Below the pieces are notes generated by a model. That model was not told the origin of the DNA. It made no database searches and worked only from the letters and a program-made list of their open reading frames with translations. DNA of 64,000 nt from Mycetocola zhujimingii. Its GTDB lineage: Bacteria > Actinomycetota > Actinomycetes > Actinomycetales > Microbacteriaceae. The position numbers and the translations under genes were made by a program. Position 1 is the first letter of the stretch. Every line of letters begins with the position of its first letter. Shown here one piece after another: positions 40,338 through 49,548 of the stretch. The stretch spans positions 558,001-622,000 of the forward strand of contig NZ_CP026949.1 in the NCBI RefSeq assembly GCF_003065425.1. The letters run 5' to 3'.

Positions 40338-40365
40338 AAACTAACACGAGTAGTTTGATCGTCAA
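40338..40365 (-). promoter_or_regulatory. Candidate promoter for the riboswitch transcript
   Basis: On the minus strand TTGACG (40360-40365) and TAGTTT (40338-40343) are spaced 16 bases apart, about 60 bases before the aptamer. The rest of the 305-base gap up to the MarR start shows no gene. Confidence 0.5.
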
Positions 40366-40486
40366 GTTACTTTGTCGTCAACGAACCCAAATCACCCCTT
40401 CACTGGGTGTGCAAGGCCCCTGCCGCCGGTTGCCGGGTGGATAAAGATAGGGGAGGGGATTTTGGGGAACGTGAAGGACGAAGCAG

Positions 40487-40954
40487 ATGGCGTTACCGGA
40501 CACCAACGCTCGATTCGAGCTCACGTCGACTCGCGACCTGGCTCTCGGGTTGCGGGACCTCGTTCTGAACGGATTGGCGTTCCAACAGGTCCGGGCGGCA
40601 CACCTCGGCCTGAGTCCAACTGACCTCACAGCGCTTGAGCATGTCTATCTTGCTGGGCCGCTCACCCCGGGTGATCTGGCCACCAGGCTGGGCCTCACAT
40701 CGGGTTCCATCACGCCTCTCGTCGACCGTATCCAGGCTGGTGGGTATCTCCTTCGGGACGTGAACCCCGATGACCGGCGGAGCTCGCTGGTAAAAACGAC
40801 ACCGGCGGGAGAGTCCGCGATGAAACAGTTCTTTGAGGAGGTTGACGCCGTAGTTCGCGACGCGCTGGATGAAGCACCGGGTATCGCAAATACGACGATG
40901 AACGACGCCTTTCAGAAGACCGCGCACGCGCTGAAGGCGCACACCGCAAAGTAG
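40487..40954 (+). CDS. MarR family transcriptional regulator
   Basis: A 155-residue winged-helix regulator. The DNA-binding core is visible as LTALEHVYLAGPLTPGDLAT followed by RLGLTSGSITPLVDRI (about residues 45-80), and the wing as VNPDDRRSSLVKTTPAG (about 91-107), where DDRR is the family hallmark. It would act as a dimer and sense a small ligand. ATG 40487 has GAAGGA eight bases upstream. It is divergent from the riboswitch-kinase transcript and precedes the amidase gene in the same direction; the target is unknown. Confidence 0.92.
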   Translation: MALPDTNARFELTSTRDLALGLRDLVLNGLAFQQVRAAHLGLSPTDLTALEHVYLAGPLTPGDLATRLGLTSGSITPLVDRIQAGGYLLRDVNPDDRRSSLVKTTPAGESAMKQFFEEVDAVVRDALDEAPGIANTTMNDAFQKTAHALKAHTAK

Positions 40955-41186
40955 ACGATGGTGCCGCCCGGCCGCGAGGGCACTTGTCACCATCGGTTAG
41001 GCCGATCAAACCGGGTGAAGGCCTCCGGAGCACGGTTGTAACGCGATCGGCCAATTGGGCCAGCCCTCGAAACCGGGGCGTTACACCCCTGCAACACGGG
41101 GCTGTGAGCATCGGACTCACGCCGCAGAATGCGTCGTCACGGCGCATCCTGCGTCTCGATTCCTTGCCTGCCCCGAGAGGAAAACC
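40955..41186 (+). promoter_or_regulatory. Uncharacterised leader region upstream of the dockerin-amidase gene
   Basis: No gene is seen in this 232-base gap. It contains several potential stems, for example CGATGGTG/CACCATCG (40956-40963 and 40988-40995) and GC-rich arms around ACCGGGGCGTTACACCCC near 41070-41090. I could not match it to a known RNA class; the GEMM landmarks GGCAAACC and GCAAAG are absent. Confidence 0.3.
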
Positions 41187-42992
41187 TTGAGTCAGCCATC
41201 ACGGCCCCGATTCCGAAAATTCGTTCTGCTGCCGGGAGCGATGGTGGCTGTTGCGGCCACCAGCCTCGGTGGCCTCACCGTCGCGACAGCGGCACCGTCA
41301 GACACCACAGGACTGAACTTTCTCGCTCCCTTCTATATAGAGGCAGATCTCACCGGTGATGATGCCGTCGATGAGGTGGATATCGCAAAGATCATGGCCG
41401 CACTCGGCAGTACGAGCGCGGATCCAGCGTGGTCGGGTGTGAGCGCCGCCGACTTCGACGGCAACGAAACGATCACCCTCACCGACGTCGCCCAGCTGAG
41501 CCAGCGTGCCCTCTACGACGACGGTCCGTTCTCCGCGGTCGAGGCGAGCACGATCGACGCGCAGAAGGCGATGAACGCCGGTGTGATCAGCGCCGTCTCG
41601 CTGACAAAGATGTACCTCGACCGGATCGCAGCGTACGACGACCAGGGCGAGAAGCTCAACTCGATCATCTCGGTCAACGAGCGCGCGCTCGAGATTGCTG
41701 CCCAGCTGGATGCGGAGCGTGCCGCCGGCGGTCCGCGCAGCATGCTTCACGGCATCCCCGTGATCGCGAAAGACAACTACAACACTGTCGACATGCCGAC
41801 GACGGCCGGGTGTACCTGCCTGAAGAACAACCAGACGGATGCCGACAGCCAGATGGTCGAGCAGATGCGCGCTGACGGGGCGGTCATTTTGGCGAAGGCC
41901 AACCTCGACGAGTTTGCGTTCAACCTCAGCACCGACAGCTCGCTCGGCGGACCGACCATGAGCCCGTACGTCCGCAACCAGAACGCGGGCGGATCCAGCG
42001 GAGGAACCGGCGCATCCATCGCCGCGAACCTCGGCATCATCGGACTCGGCACGGACACCGGCGGATCGATCCGGGTGCCGTCGTCGTTCAACCAGCTCGT
42101 TGGCGTACGGCCGACGGTTGGCCTCGCCAGCCGTGACGGGATCATCCCGCTCGCGCTGTCGCAGGACACCGGTGGCCCGATGACCCGCACGGTTGCCGAC
42201 GCGGCGATCGCGCTCGACTCGGTTGTCGGGTTCGACCCGGAAGACGCCATCACCGCCGAGTCGACCGGCAATATCCCCGGCACGTACACCTCGAGCCTTG
42301 ACGACTCGAGCCTCGAGGGCGCGCGGATCGGTTACGTTCCGTCGATTGTCGGCACGAACCCCGCTGTGCTTCGCCTGTTCAACCAGGCGAAGGCCGACCT
42401 CGAAGCGCAGGGCGCGACGGTCGTTGAGATGGTGATCCCCAACCTCTCGACCGTTCAGAACTACTCGAGCGGAAGCACCAACGAGTTCAAGCACGACGTC
42501 AACGAGTACCTCGCCAAGTTCGTCACCGACCCAGACGTACCGTACGAGACGCTCGCCGAGATCATCGCCGCGAACGACTACCAGTACCCCTCGCGCACCA
42601 GCACGTACAACGCTCGTGAGCGCGTGACGGAGGAGCAGTACCAGGCCTGGATCACGCAGCACAACGCTGAAATCGCCAATGGAGAGTCGATCCTCACCGG
42701 GGCAATGGACTCGTACAACGTGTCGGCGATGATCTACCCGACGACGACCGGCCAGTACAACGCCGGCGCCAACAACCGCCTCAGCCCGTACGGCGGCATG
42801 CCGGCGGTCACCGTTCCGATGGGCATGTCGTCGACCGCGATCGACGGAAGCACCATCGACGGAGCCCCATCGAACATCGAGTTCCTCGGCCGGTCTTACG
42901 CCGAGCCAACACTGCTCGGGTTCGCGTACGACTACGAGCAGGCCACGAAGCACCGCACCTCGCCGTCCCTCTTCCCGGAATTGGTGGGTTGA
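41187..42992 (+). CDS. Secreted amidase with N-terminal dockerin domain
   Basis: A 601-residue exported protein. Signal peptide about 1-37 (TVATAAP), then a type I dockerin-like module (about 53-110) with two calcium loops: DLTGDDAVDEVD (D54...D65) and DFDGNETITLTD (D89...D100), each followed by a helix. The rest (about 115-601) is an amidase-signature enzyme with Ser-cisSer-Lys catalysis: K195 in VIAKDN, S270/S271 in AGGSSGGTG, S294 in TDTGGSIR. It hydrolyses an amide bond in an unknown substrate. TTG 41187 has GAGAGGAAAA upstream and gives the signal peptide directly. The next gene encodes a matching cohesin. Confidence 0.92.
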   Translation: MSQPSRPRFRKFVLLPGAMVAVAATSLGGLTVATAAPSDTTGLNFLAPFYIEADLTGDDAVDEVDIAKIMAALGSTSADPAWSGVSAADFDGNETITLTDVAQLSQRALYDDGPFSAVEASTIDAQKAMNAGVISAVSLTKMYLDRIAAYDDQGEKLNSIISVNERALEIAAQLDAERAAGGPRSMLHGIPVIAKDNYNTVDMPTTAGCTCLKNNQTDADSQMVEQMRADGAVILAKANLDEFAFNLSTDSSLGGPTMSPYVRNQNAGGSSGGTGASIAANLGIIGLGTDTGGSIRVPSSFNQLVGVRPTVGLASRDGIIPLALSQDTGGPMTRTVADAAIALDSVVGFDPEDAITAESTGNIPGTYTSSLDDSSLEGARIGYVPSIVGTNPAVLRLFNQAKADLEAQGATVVEMVIPNLSTVQNYSSGSTNEFKHDVNEYLAKFVTDPDVPYETLAEIIAANDYQYPSRTSTYNARERVTEEQYQAWITQHNAEIANGESILTGAMDSYNVSAMIYPTTTGQYNAGANNRLSPYGGMPAVTVPMGMSSTAIDGSTIDGAPSNIEFLGRSYAEPTLLGFAYDYEQATKHRTSPSLFPELVG

Positions 42993-43049
42993 GCCATGGC
43001 GACGATACGGCGAGTGCAACAACAGACAGAACTGAAAGGTAACGAGTCC

Positions 43050-43781
43050 ATGTCATCAGCGCGGAGCATCCGTCGACGAGCACCATTCGCGGGTACGGCG
43101 TTCGCCGCGATGGTGGGCGGCCTGGTTCTGGCCGCGCCGCTGTCGGCGACGGCAGCTCCGAGCGTCGCGACCTTCACGGTTGCGGTGTCGGATGCCACGG
43201 TGCAGGTCGGCGAGACCGTCGACGTCACGGTGTCGGTCACGGGAGCGGTCGACGTGTACGCATATGAGCTCGCCCTGGGCTTCGACCCGGCGGTGCTCGA
43301 GTATGTCGACGGCAGTGCGCAGACCCCGGTGTCGGGAGTCGGGGCCGCGACCGTCGAGGGCAGCGAACTGCAATACGTGCACACCAAGCTCGGTACGTCA
43401 CCGAGCGCGACCGGTGACCTGACGCTCGCGACCCTGTCGTTCGAGGCGATCGACGCGGGCGAGGTGACGCTCGCGCTCGACGCAGAACTGGTCGGGGCGG
43501 ATGCCGTGTCGCTCGTCGTCACGGATGCCGCGTCGGCCGTGGTCGAGGTTCTGGCTCCGCCCGCGCCAGCGGCACCGCCGTCGGCTGCTCCGGCGGCTCC
43601 CGTAACGCCGGGCGGTCCCGCGGGGGAAGACGCCGACCCCGTTTCCGGACCGGGCCGAGACATCCTGTCGGGTACCGGCGCTGACCTCGCGGCGTGGCCG
43701 TTTGTCGGTGCGGGCGCTGCGCTCCTGCTCGGCGCGCTGCTCGTCTTCGGGGTGCGGCGGAAGCGGGCCAGCCAGGTCTGA
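43050..43781 (+). CDS. Cell-surface-anchored cohesin protein
   Basis: A 243-residue exported protein: signal peptide about 1-36, one cohesin module (about 38-167; VQVGETVDVTVSVTG, YAYELALGFDPAVLEYVDG, LTLATLSFEAIDAGEVTLAL are the typical strands), a Pro/Ala-rich linker (168-200), and a C-terminal sorting signal with LSGTG (206-210), a hydrophobic helix and basic RRKRASQV tail. It would be attached to the wall by sortase and present a dockerin-binding module. ATG 43050 has AAAGGTAA upstream; ATG 42996 also lies in frame. Directly downstream of the dockerin-amidase, it is its obvious partner (inference). Confidence 0.9.
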   Translation: MSSARSIRRRAPFAGTAFAAMVGGLVLAAPLSATAAPSVATFTVAVSDATVQVGETVDVTVSVTGAVDVYAYELALGFDPAVLEYVDGSAQTPVSGVGAATVEGSELQYVHTKLGTSPSATGDLTLATLSFEAIDAGEVTLALDAELVGADAVSLVVTDAASAVVEVLAPPAPAAPPSAAPAAPVTPGGPAGEDADPVSGPGRDILSGTGADLAAWPFVGAGAALLLGALLVFGVRRKRASQV

Positions 43782-43841
43782 GCCAGCTCGCCTCTGGCGC
43801 CGGATAATCCCCGCCGCTGACGAGAAACTCATAAGAGAAAG

Positions 43842-43883
43842 GCAATTGCCGTGGGCGAGGCGCAACTCGCCCACGGCAATTGC
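43842..43883. terminator. Terminator after the cohesin gene
   Basis: A perfect 18-base stem (43842-43859 and 43866-43883) with a six-base loop, about 60 bases after the cohesin stop. It closes the amidase-cohesin operon. Confidence 0.85.
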
Positions 43884-44027
43884 TATGTCGCTGCGAAGGG
43901 CACGCGAGTCAGCGGTGACAACCTGGCCCGTCCCCCAGAGCGGGGGGAGAAATCCTGAATGCACCGACCGGTGCGATAGCGTTCTGTCGTCAGGGCTCTC
44001 CTCTGGCCTGCCCGGGAGACATCGATC

Positions 44028-44540
44028 ATGAACCACAACAGAGACAGCCTCCAGATGGATGGAGTCGCTGGCGGGATTGATGAGTCTCGTGCGTCCAGAC
44101 GGGCTGCATTCGGCGCAGTCGATGTCGACTCCGACCGTGACGACAGGTTCAAGCTGACCTTGCCGTTTGAGAGCGCAGGCGCCACGGCCCGCGTTGGAGA
44201 CGCAGCCTCCGCCTCTGTCGTCACTCCTGGGCTGGCGACTCTTCGCCTTGACGATGGTGCTGACGTCAGCGCCCGAATAGCCCGACAGGAGCGGATCTCA
44301 CGCCCGGTCGCCCCGACCTACCTGCCCGGCACCAAACAGAGACGGCCGCGCAGCGTACTGACGCTGGTCATCTCGCTCGTCGCAGCACTGGCCCTCGTCG
44401 TGGCGGGAGTTCTTTTCTCGGTCAAGAGTCTGGGAGCGGCGGAGGAACAGACGGCAATTAACGGTGCTGGGGGCTTTCGGACTGCACTACTGGCAAACTT
44501 TGCCGACATTAATCCGCCGCCGCTCGCATCCGTGATTTGA
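44028..44540 (+). CDS. Single-TM membrane protein of unknown function
   Basis: A 170-residue protein with a hydrophilic, probably cytoplasmic N-terminal part (1-105), one transmembrane helix (about 109-131) and a short extracellular tail ending NPPPLASVI. I recognise no domain. ATG 44028 has GGGAGA eight bases upstream. It lies just before the exopolysaccharide genes but is separated from them by about 130 bases with no overlap, so a link to the cluster is only positional. Confidence 0.7.
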   Translation: MNHNRDSLQMDGVAGGIDESRASRRAAFGAVDVDSDRDDRFKLTLPFESAGATARVGDAASASVVTPGLATLRLDDGADVSARIARQERISRPVAPTYLPGTKQRRPRSVLTLVISLVAALALVVAGVLFSVKSLGAAEEQTAINGAGGFRTALLANFADINPPPLASVI

Positions 44541-44672
44541 AGTTCATCCGCAGAGGGGTCTTTTGGCCCTATTCGAGACGCGGATCTGCCGTGTCGAAAC
44601 GCGCGCGTCTCATGAGAGATGTGCAAAACTGAACCGATCTGCCGAATAGGCAGCTGTATTTGGGGGTACTTG

Positions 44673-46148
44673 TTGGAGCTCAAGGACTACGTAAGAATCC
44701 TGCACAAGAGCTGGATTCTTATCCTCGCCTGCGTATTGCTGGGTGTTGGCGTCGCGGCGGCCGCATCACTGGCGATGGCCCCGAAGTACCAGTCGACGAC
44801 AGAGCTTTATGTTTCTGTGCGAGCCGCCGAAGGTGCCGCCACGGGGGATCTCGTGCAGGGCACAAGCTTTGCGCGCCAGGCGGTCACGTCGTACGTGGAC
44901 GTCGTGAACAGTGCGCTCGTGCTTGACCAGGTCATCGAAGAACTCGACCTCGACATGACAGCGCAAGAGCTTGCCCCGTTGGTTGAGGCGACCTCGCCGC
45001 TGAACACGGTGCTGATCAACGTGACCGTGACGAGCACTGACCCTGTCACAGCGACCGACATCGCGAACTCGGTGGGTGCAACCTTCGCTGACGTCGTCAC
45101 CACGCAACTGGAGAAGCCCGCGGGTGAGACCGCGAGTCCGGTGCGGATTGAGACAATTCAGCCTGCGGTCATCCCCGTCGAGCCGTCGAGCCCGAACGTG
45201 AGACTCAATATCATCCTGGGCCTGTTGGTCGGCCTCGTCATCGGGCTCGCCGTTGCCGTGTTGCGAAGCGTACTCGACACCCGGGTTCACAGCTCGCGTG
45301 ACATCGAGCTGGTGACTCCGGCGCCCATTCTCGGCGGTATAACTTTCGACCCAGAAGCAAAGAAACGGCCCCTTGTCGTTCACGCTGACCCGCGCAGTCC
45401 CCGGGCTGAATCCTTCCGGAGTCTCCGCACCAACCTCCAGTTCGTCAACCTCGATGCGGGCCCACGAAGCTTTGTCATCACCAGTTCGATACCCGGAGAA
45501 GGCAAGAGCACGACCGCCGCGAACCTGGCCATTGCCTTGGCGGAAACCGGCGCCTCGGTTGCCCTCATCGACGGTGATTTGCGCCTGCCACGCGTTGCCC
45601 ACTACATGGGTGTAGAGGGGGGAGTAGGGCTCACCGATGTGTTGATTGGGCGTGCCGAGCTCGCGGACGTGCTCCAGAAGTGGGGTCGTGGCAACCTGTA
45701 CGTCCTGCCGAGCGGCCGCGTTCCCCCGAACCCCAGCGAGCTGTTGGGCTCGGCAGCGATGAAGCGCCTGCTCGATGCGCTTACTGACCAGTTCGATGTT
45801 GTCCTGATCGATGCTCCACCGCTGCTTCTCGTGACCGACGCAGCCGTCGTGTCCAAACTCGCGGGCGGGGCAATCGTGGTCGCTGCATCCGGGCGCACCA
45901 GGAAGAACGAACTGAGTGCAGCCGTCCGTACGCTCGAGAGCATCGGAAGCCACCTCGCGGGAGTCGTGGTTACCATGCTCCCGACCAAGGGTCCGGATTC
46001 GTACGCCTACGGTCAGTACAGCTACGGAAAGTTTGAAGAAACCGAAAGTGCTTCGGATGACGGACTCGGCGAGAAGACGGGTCGAAAGAAACGAGGACCC
46101 AAGGACGCGCGCAATCGCCGGTCCCTTCGTGAAGTAGGGGCTGAGTAG
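44673..46148 (+). CDS. Polysaccharide chain-length regulator/tyrosine autokinase (BY-kinase)
   Basis: A 491-residue fusion of a Wzz-type membrane domain and a bacterial tyrosine kinase that controls polysaccharide polymerisation and export. TM helices at about 16-36 and 180-198 flank the extracytoplasmic loop. The kinase part has Walker A SSIPGEGKSTT, Walker A' ALIDGDLRLPR and Walker B VLIDAPPLLL; a Tyr-rich cluster (SYAYGQYSYG) near the C-terminus is the expected autophosphorylation site. TTG 44673, after a GGGGG element, gives the usual MELKDY-like N-terminus. It is followed by the cognate phosphatase, three bases away. Confidence 0.94.
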   Translation: MELKDYVRILHKSWILILACVLLGVGVAAAASLAMAPKYQSTTELYVSVRAAEGAATGDLVQGTSFARQAVTSYVDVVNSALVLDQVIEELDLDMTAQELAPLVEATSPLNTVLINVTVTSTDPVTATDIANSVGATFADVVTTQLEKPAGETASPVRIETIQPAVIPVEPSSPNVRLNIILGLLVGLVIGLAVAVLRSVLDTRVHSSRDIELVTPAPILGGITFDPEAKKRPLVVHADPRSPRAESFRSLRTNLQFVNLDAGPRSFVITSSIPGEGKSTTAANLAIALAETGASVALIDGDLRLPRVAHYMGVEGGVGLTDVLIGRAELADVLQKWGRGNLYVLPSGRVPPNPSELLGSAAMKRLLDALTDQFDVVLIDAPPLLLVTDAAVVSKLAGGAIVVAASGRTRKNELSAAVRTLESIGSHLAGVVVTMLPTKGPDSYAYGQYSYGKFEETESASDDGLGEKTGRKKRGPKDARNRRSLREVGAE

Positions 46149-46151
46149 CCC

Positions 46152-46754
46152 GTGACGCCCTTCAGGATATTGACCGTCTGCTCGGGAAACATCTGCCGGT
46201 CGCCGTTGGCGGAACAGCTCCTGCGCGCAGGCTTGAGCGCGTACCCCGGGGTAACTGTTGCCAGTGCTGGAACCGTCGGCCTGAGCGGCGAGCCCATGGA
46301 TGCGCGGGCACTCACGTTGGCTACCAGCCTCGGGGTGACTGATGCGGAAGCTCACGTCGCGCGCGAACTCACGGAAATCGACATCCGTGACGCTGATGTC
46401 ATCTTCGCGATGGCGCGCGAACACCGCAGAGCGATTGTGCAACTGCACCCGAGGGCCGCGCGCTATACCTTCACGATCCGTGAGTTCGCGCGCATCGCTG
46501 CCGAAATCACCGACGCCGACCTGACGGACGTTGCGATTCTGCCGCCAGACGACCTCGCCGGGCGCTTTGCGTCCGCCGTCGCAACTTGTGCGGCACTGCG
46601 AGGGGTTGTGGCCCCCGCGCTTAGCCCCGACGACGATGACGTGGTAGATCCCTATCGACGCCATGACGACGTGTATGTCCGTACCGGCCACGAATTGGTT
46701 CCAGCCGTTGCGAGCACCGTCGACCTGTTCCACCGCGCCGCCACGGTCATCTAG
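46152..46754 (+). CDS. Low-molecular-weight protein tyrosine phosphatase (Wzb-type)
   Basis: A 200-residue phosphatase that removes phosphate from the tyrosine autokinase. The P-loop CSGNICRSP is at about residues 8-16, and the general-acid Asp is in DPYRRHDD near residue 163. The protein is about 50 residues longer than typical Wzb enzymes because of an insertion in the middle. GTG 46152 lies three bases after the kinase stop. Kinase and phosphatase form the usual regulatory pair at the head of an exopolysaccharide cluster. Confidence 0.93.
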   Translation: MTPFRILTVCSGNICRSPLAEQLLRAGLSAYPGVTVASAGTVGLSGEPMDARALTLATSLGVTDAEAHVARELTEIDIRDADVIFAMAREHRRAIVQLHPRAARYTFTIREFARIAAEITDADLTDVAILPPDDLAGRFASAVATCAALRGVVAPALSPDDDDVVDPYRRHDDVYVRTGHELVPAVASTVDLFHRAATVI

Positions 46755-46762
46755 GCATCGCC

Positions 46763-47704
46763 GTGGGATCAAATAACGCATTGGTGCGTCGAGGCAAGGG
46801 GGAGCGATTCCCCAAGCGATGGTCCATTGCCGCTCTTGCGGTATTTCTCATCCTCGACGTAGGCCTGGTTGTCGCCGCACTTGATGAGAAGCGCATACCC
46901 CAGACCGTTCGCGCAAGCATCCCGTCCCCTTCATCATCCGCGAGTGCCAGCCCCACAGCGAGTCCGCAGGCGGTTGCAAGCGCGGTGGTACCGCAACGCG
47001 TGCTTGCCGCTGTCACAGATGACGTGTCGTGGCGTGGGCTGACCGGTTCCTGCCCCGGAAACGCTCCAGAACTCGAATACACCGATGACGGCGGAGTGAC
47101 CTGGAATAGTGTCGACCCGGAAGTACGAGCTGGCTTTTCCGCGCTGGTACGGGTCGTTCCGGAAAGTGCCTCGGAAGCCAACGTGGTGACGCTCGACGCC
47201 GAATGCGCGCCCCAGCTGATCGGTACGTTCGTGGCGGGCGATGCATGGGAGGACCACTCGTCCAACCTGGGGTCGTACTGGTACCTCGATCCGATGGACC
47301 GCGCGACCGTGCACGCGCCTGACGGCAGCGTCCCCGCTCCCTGCGGTTCAGCGGTGTCGATCGCTACGCGCTCGACATCGGAGGCGGCTGTTCTCTGTGA
47401 AGACCAGGCAATTTTCTCGACGACGGATGGGGGAGCGAACTGGGACACCGCCACAGTGCCGGGGGCGACCGCCGTCGCTGGTGCTCCCGACGGCTACGTT
47501 GTCGCGGTTGTTGGACAAGGCCAGTGCACGGGGACGTCGGTTGTGACGCTTCTGGGCTCGCGAGTGGGGCTTCCGGCGGGGTGTGGCGGCGAAGCACCGG
47601 CACCAGGAGAAACCGCGATCTCTATGGCTGAGGGCGGCACGCTGTGGCTCTGGGCCGGGGCCTTCTTTGCGCGATCTACTGATGGGGGGCTGACATGGAG
47701 TTAG
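46763..47704 (+). CDS. Membrane-anchored protein with Asp-box (BNR) repeats
   Basis: A 313-residue protein with a basic cytoplasmic start, a signal-anchor helix (about 20-40), a Ser/Pro-rich linker and an extracellular part with three Asp-box motifs: YTDDGGVTW, STTDGGANW and RSTDGGLTW (the last at the very C-terminus). These repeats are characteristic of beta-propeller sialidase-like and carbohydrate-binding folds, but three boxes are too few for a full sialidase. It overlaps the next gene by ten bases. Placed between the autokinase/phosphatase pair and the sugar enzymes, it may bind the polymer (inference). Confidence 0.82.
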   Translation: MGSNNALVRRGKGERFPKRWSIAALAVFLILDVGLVVAALDEKRIPQTVRASIPSPSSSASASPTASPQAVASAVVPQRVLAAVTDDVSWRGLTGSCPGNAPELEYTDDGGVTWNSVDPEVRAGFSALVRVVPESASEANVVTLDAECAPQLIGTFVAGDAWEDHSSNLGSYWYLDPMDRATVHAPDGSVPAPCGSAVSIATRSTSEAAVLCEDQAIFSTTDGGANWDTATVPGATAVAGAPDGYVVAVVGQGQCTGTSVVTLLGSRVGLPAGCGGEAPAPGETAISMAEGGTLWLWAGAFFARSTDGGLTWS

Positions 47705-49548
47705 ATAACGGGGCAGTCAAAGAGCGAGATCTGCTCAACGGTGAGGTACCGCTCGTCCGTTTCGGAGCGCAGTTCGTTCTCGATGCAGCGGCGTGGTCCG
47801 TGGCGCTCGTGCTGGCCGTCATGTTTCGCTATGAGTTCGTCCTGTCCACCGTCTCCTGGAAGACCCTCGCCGCGATCGTTGTCGTCGCAATCGTTTTGCA
47901 GTTCGTTGTCGGCTGGGGCTATGCCCTCTATAAGGGGCGCTACACCTACGGCAGCTTCGAAGAAGTGCGAGCGCTGGTGTTCTCGGCCCTCACCGTTCTG
48001 GCGATACTCAGCGTGCCCGTGATCCTTTTCGGAACAGTGATCGACATTGCGCGGAGCGCGACCGTTATCGCCTTCCCGATGGCGCTCATCATGATGTTTG
48101 CCGTTCGGTATGCCAAGCGACTCTATGTCGAACGCAAGTACAAGCCGGGCAGTGAAGCCAGGCGCACACTGGTCTATGGAGCCGGCTATCTGGGATCAAC
48201 CCTGGTTCGTCGCATGCTCACCGATCCGACATCCCAATTCCTTCCGGTCGCGTTCCTCGATGACGACCCCCTGAAGTCAAATGCGCAGCACCGCGGTGTG
48301 CCCGTGATGGGAACGTTCCATGACCTCCACAAGGTCGTCGAGCAGACACGTTCGACGGACCTGGTGATCTGCATTGGGCGCGCGGATTCCACGCTTATCC
48401 GCCGCATTTCGGATGCTGCAACGGCGGCTGGCCTCCAAGTCAAGGTGTTGCCGCCGCTTGAGACGCTCCTCGAGCGCAAGACCAGCCTGGCCGACATGCG
48501 CGATATCTCGATTGAAGATTTGATCGGCCGGCATCCCGTCGATACCGAGGTCGAGACGATCGCTGGCTACCTCGAAGGAAAAAGGGTGCTCGTCACCGGA
48601 GCCGGTGGTTCGATCGGCGCGGAACTGTGCCGTCAAATCTCGAAGTACAGTCCCGGAGAGCTCATCATGCTTGACCGCGATGAGACCGGGCTTCAGGGAG
48701 CGCAGATCGGCATTTCGGGCCATGGGCTTCTCGACACCCGCGATGTCGTGCTCGCAGACATTCGAGATGCGGACGCACTTTCTGTGATTTTCACTGAACG
48801 GCAGCCGGACGTGGTGTTCCACGCGGCGGCTCTTAAGCACCTGCCCATGCTGGAGCAGTACCCCGACGAGGCATGGAAAACCAATGTCCTCGGCACCCTC
48901 AACGTACTGGAGGCTGCACGCGCGGCAGGCGTGAGCACGTTCGTGAACATTTCGACGGACAAAGCCGCCAACCCGACCAGCGTGCTCGGGCACTCCAAAC
49001 GAGTTGCCGAAAAGTTGACGGCGTGGATGGCAGAAGAATCGGGCGAGACTTATCTGTCGGTTCGATTCGGCAATGTGATTGGCAGCCGCGGTTCGATGCT
49101 GCCGACCTTCACCTCGCTCATCGAAGCGGGCGGTCCGCTGACCGTCACACACCCGGATGTCACGCGCTTCTTCATGACTATCCCGGAGGCGTGTCAGCTT
49201 GTCGTTCAAGGGGGGGGAATCGGTAGCGGTGGGGAAGTGCTCATCCTCGACATGGGAGAACCGGTGAGGATCCTCGATGTCGCCCAGCGGATGATCTCTA
49301 TGTCGGGTAAGGACATAGAAATCCAATTCACGGGATTGCGTCATGGCGAAAAGTTGCACGAAGAACTCATCGGATCCAACGAGACAGATGAGCGTCCGCT
49401 CCATCCCAAAATCTCCCACGCACGTGTGGGAGGTATTTCACCCGAGCGGCTCAACAAACAAGGCTGGGAAGAACGAATGCTTGCGTATCCGCGAGACAAC
49501 AACGCGACCAGCATCATCGAGCGGATCCCAGCGGGTGACCTGCGATGA
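47695..49548 (+). CDS. Membrane-bound nucleoside-diphosphate-sugar 4,6-dehydratase (CapD/PglF/WbpM-type)
   Basis: A 617-residue enzyme with four N-terminal membrane helices (about 20-140), a first Rossmann-like domain (YGAGYLGSTL near 161) and a catalytic SDR domain with TGAGGSIG at 301-308. It converts UDP-GlcNAc to its 4-keto-6-deoxy derivative. In place of the YxxxK motif it has LGHSK, consistent with WbpM-type members that use Met or Leu rather than Tyr. Other family motifs: HAAALKHLPMLE, NISTDKAANPTSVLG. It begins the sugar-nucleotide part of the cluster and overlaps the aminotransferase by four bases. Confidence 0.93.
   Translation: MELDNGAVKERDLLNGEVPLVRFGAQFVLDAAAWSVALVLAVMFRYEFVLSTVSWKTLAAIVVVAIVLQFVVGWGYALYKGRYTYGSFEEVRALVFSALTVLAILSVPVILFGTVIDIARSATVIAFPMALIMMFAVRYAKRLYVERKYKPGSEARRTLVYGAGYLGSTLVRRMLTDPTSQFLPVAFLDDDPLKSNAQHRGVPVMGTFHDLHKVVEQTRSTDLVICIGRADSTLIRRISDAATAAGLQVKVLPPLETLLERKTSLADMRDISIEDLIGRHPVDTEVETIAGYLEGKRVLVTGAGGSIGAELCRQISKYSPGELIMLDRDETGLQGAQIGISGHGLLDTRDVVLADIRDADALSVIFTERQPDVVFHAAALKHLPMLEQYPDEAWKTNVLGTLNVLEAARAAGVSTFVNISTDKAANPTSVLGHSKRVAEKLTAWMAEESGETYLSVRFGNVIGSRGSMLPTFTSLIEAGGPLTVTHPDVTRFFMTIPEACQLVVQGGGIGSGGEVLILDMGEPVRILDVAQRMISMSGKDIEIQFTGLRHGEKLHEELIGSNETDERPLHPKISHARVGGISPERLNKQGWEERMLAYPRDNNATSIIERIPAGDLR

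Noticed and set aside
40955-41186. Second c-di-GMP riboswitch upstream of the amidase
   Set aside because: The region is structured and contains an ATCAAACC sequence, but the GCAAAG segment and the closing helix are missing.
41298-43022. Long antisense open frame opposite the amidase gene
   Set aside because: Arg/Val/Asp-rich translation without domain; the plus strand carries the catalytic and dockerin motifs.
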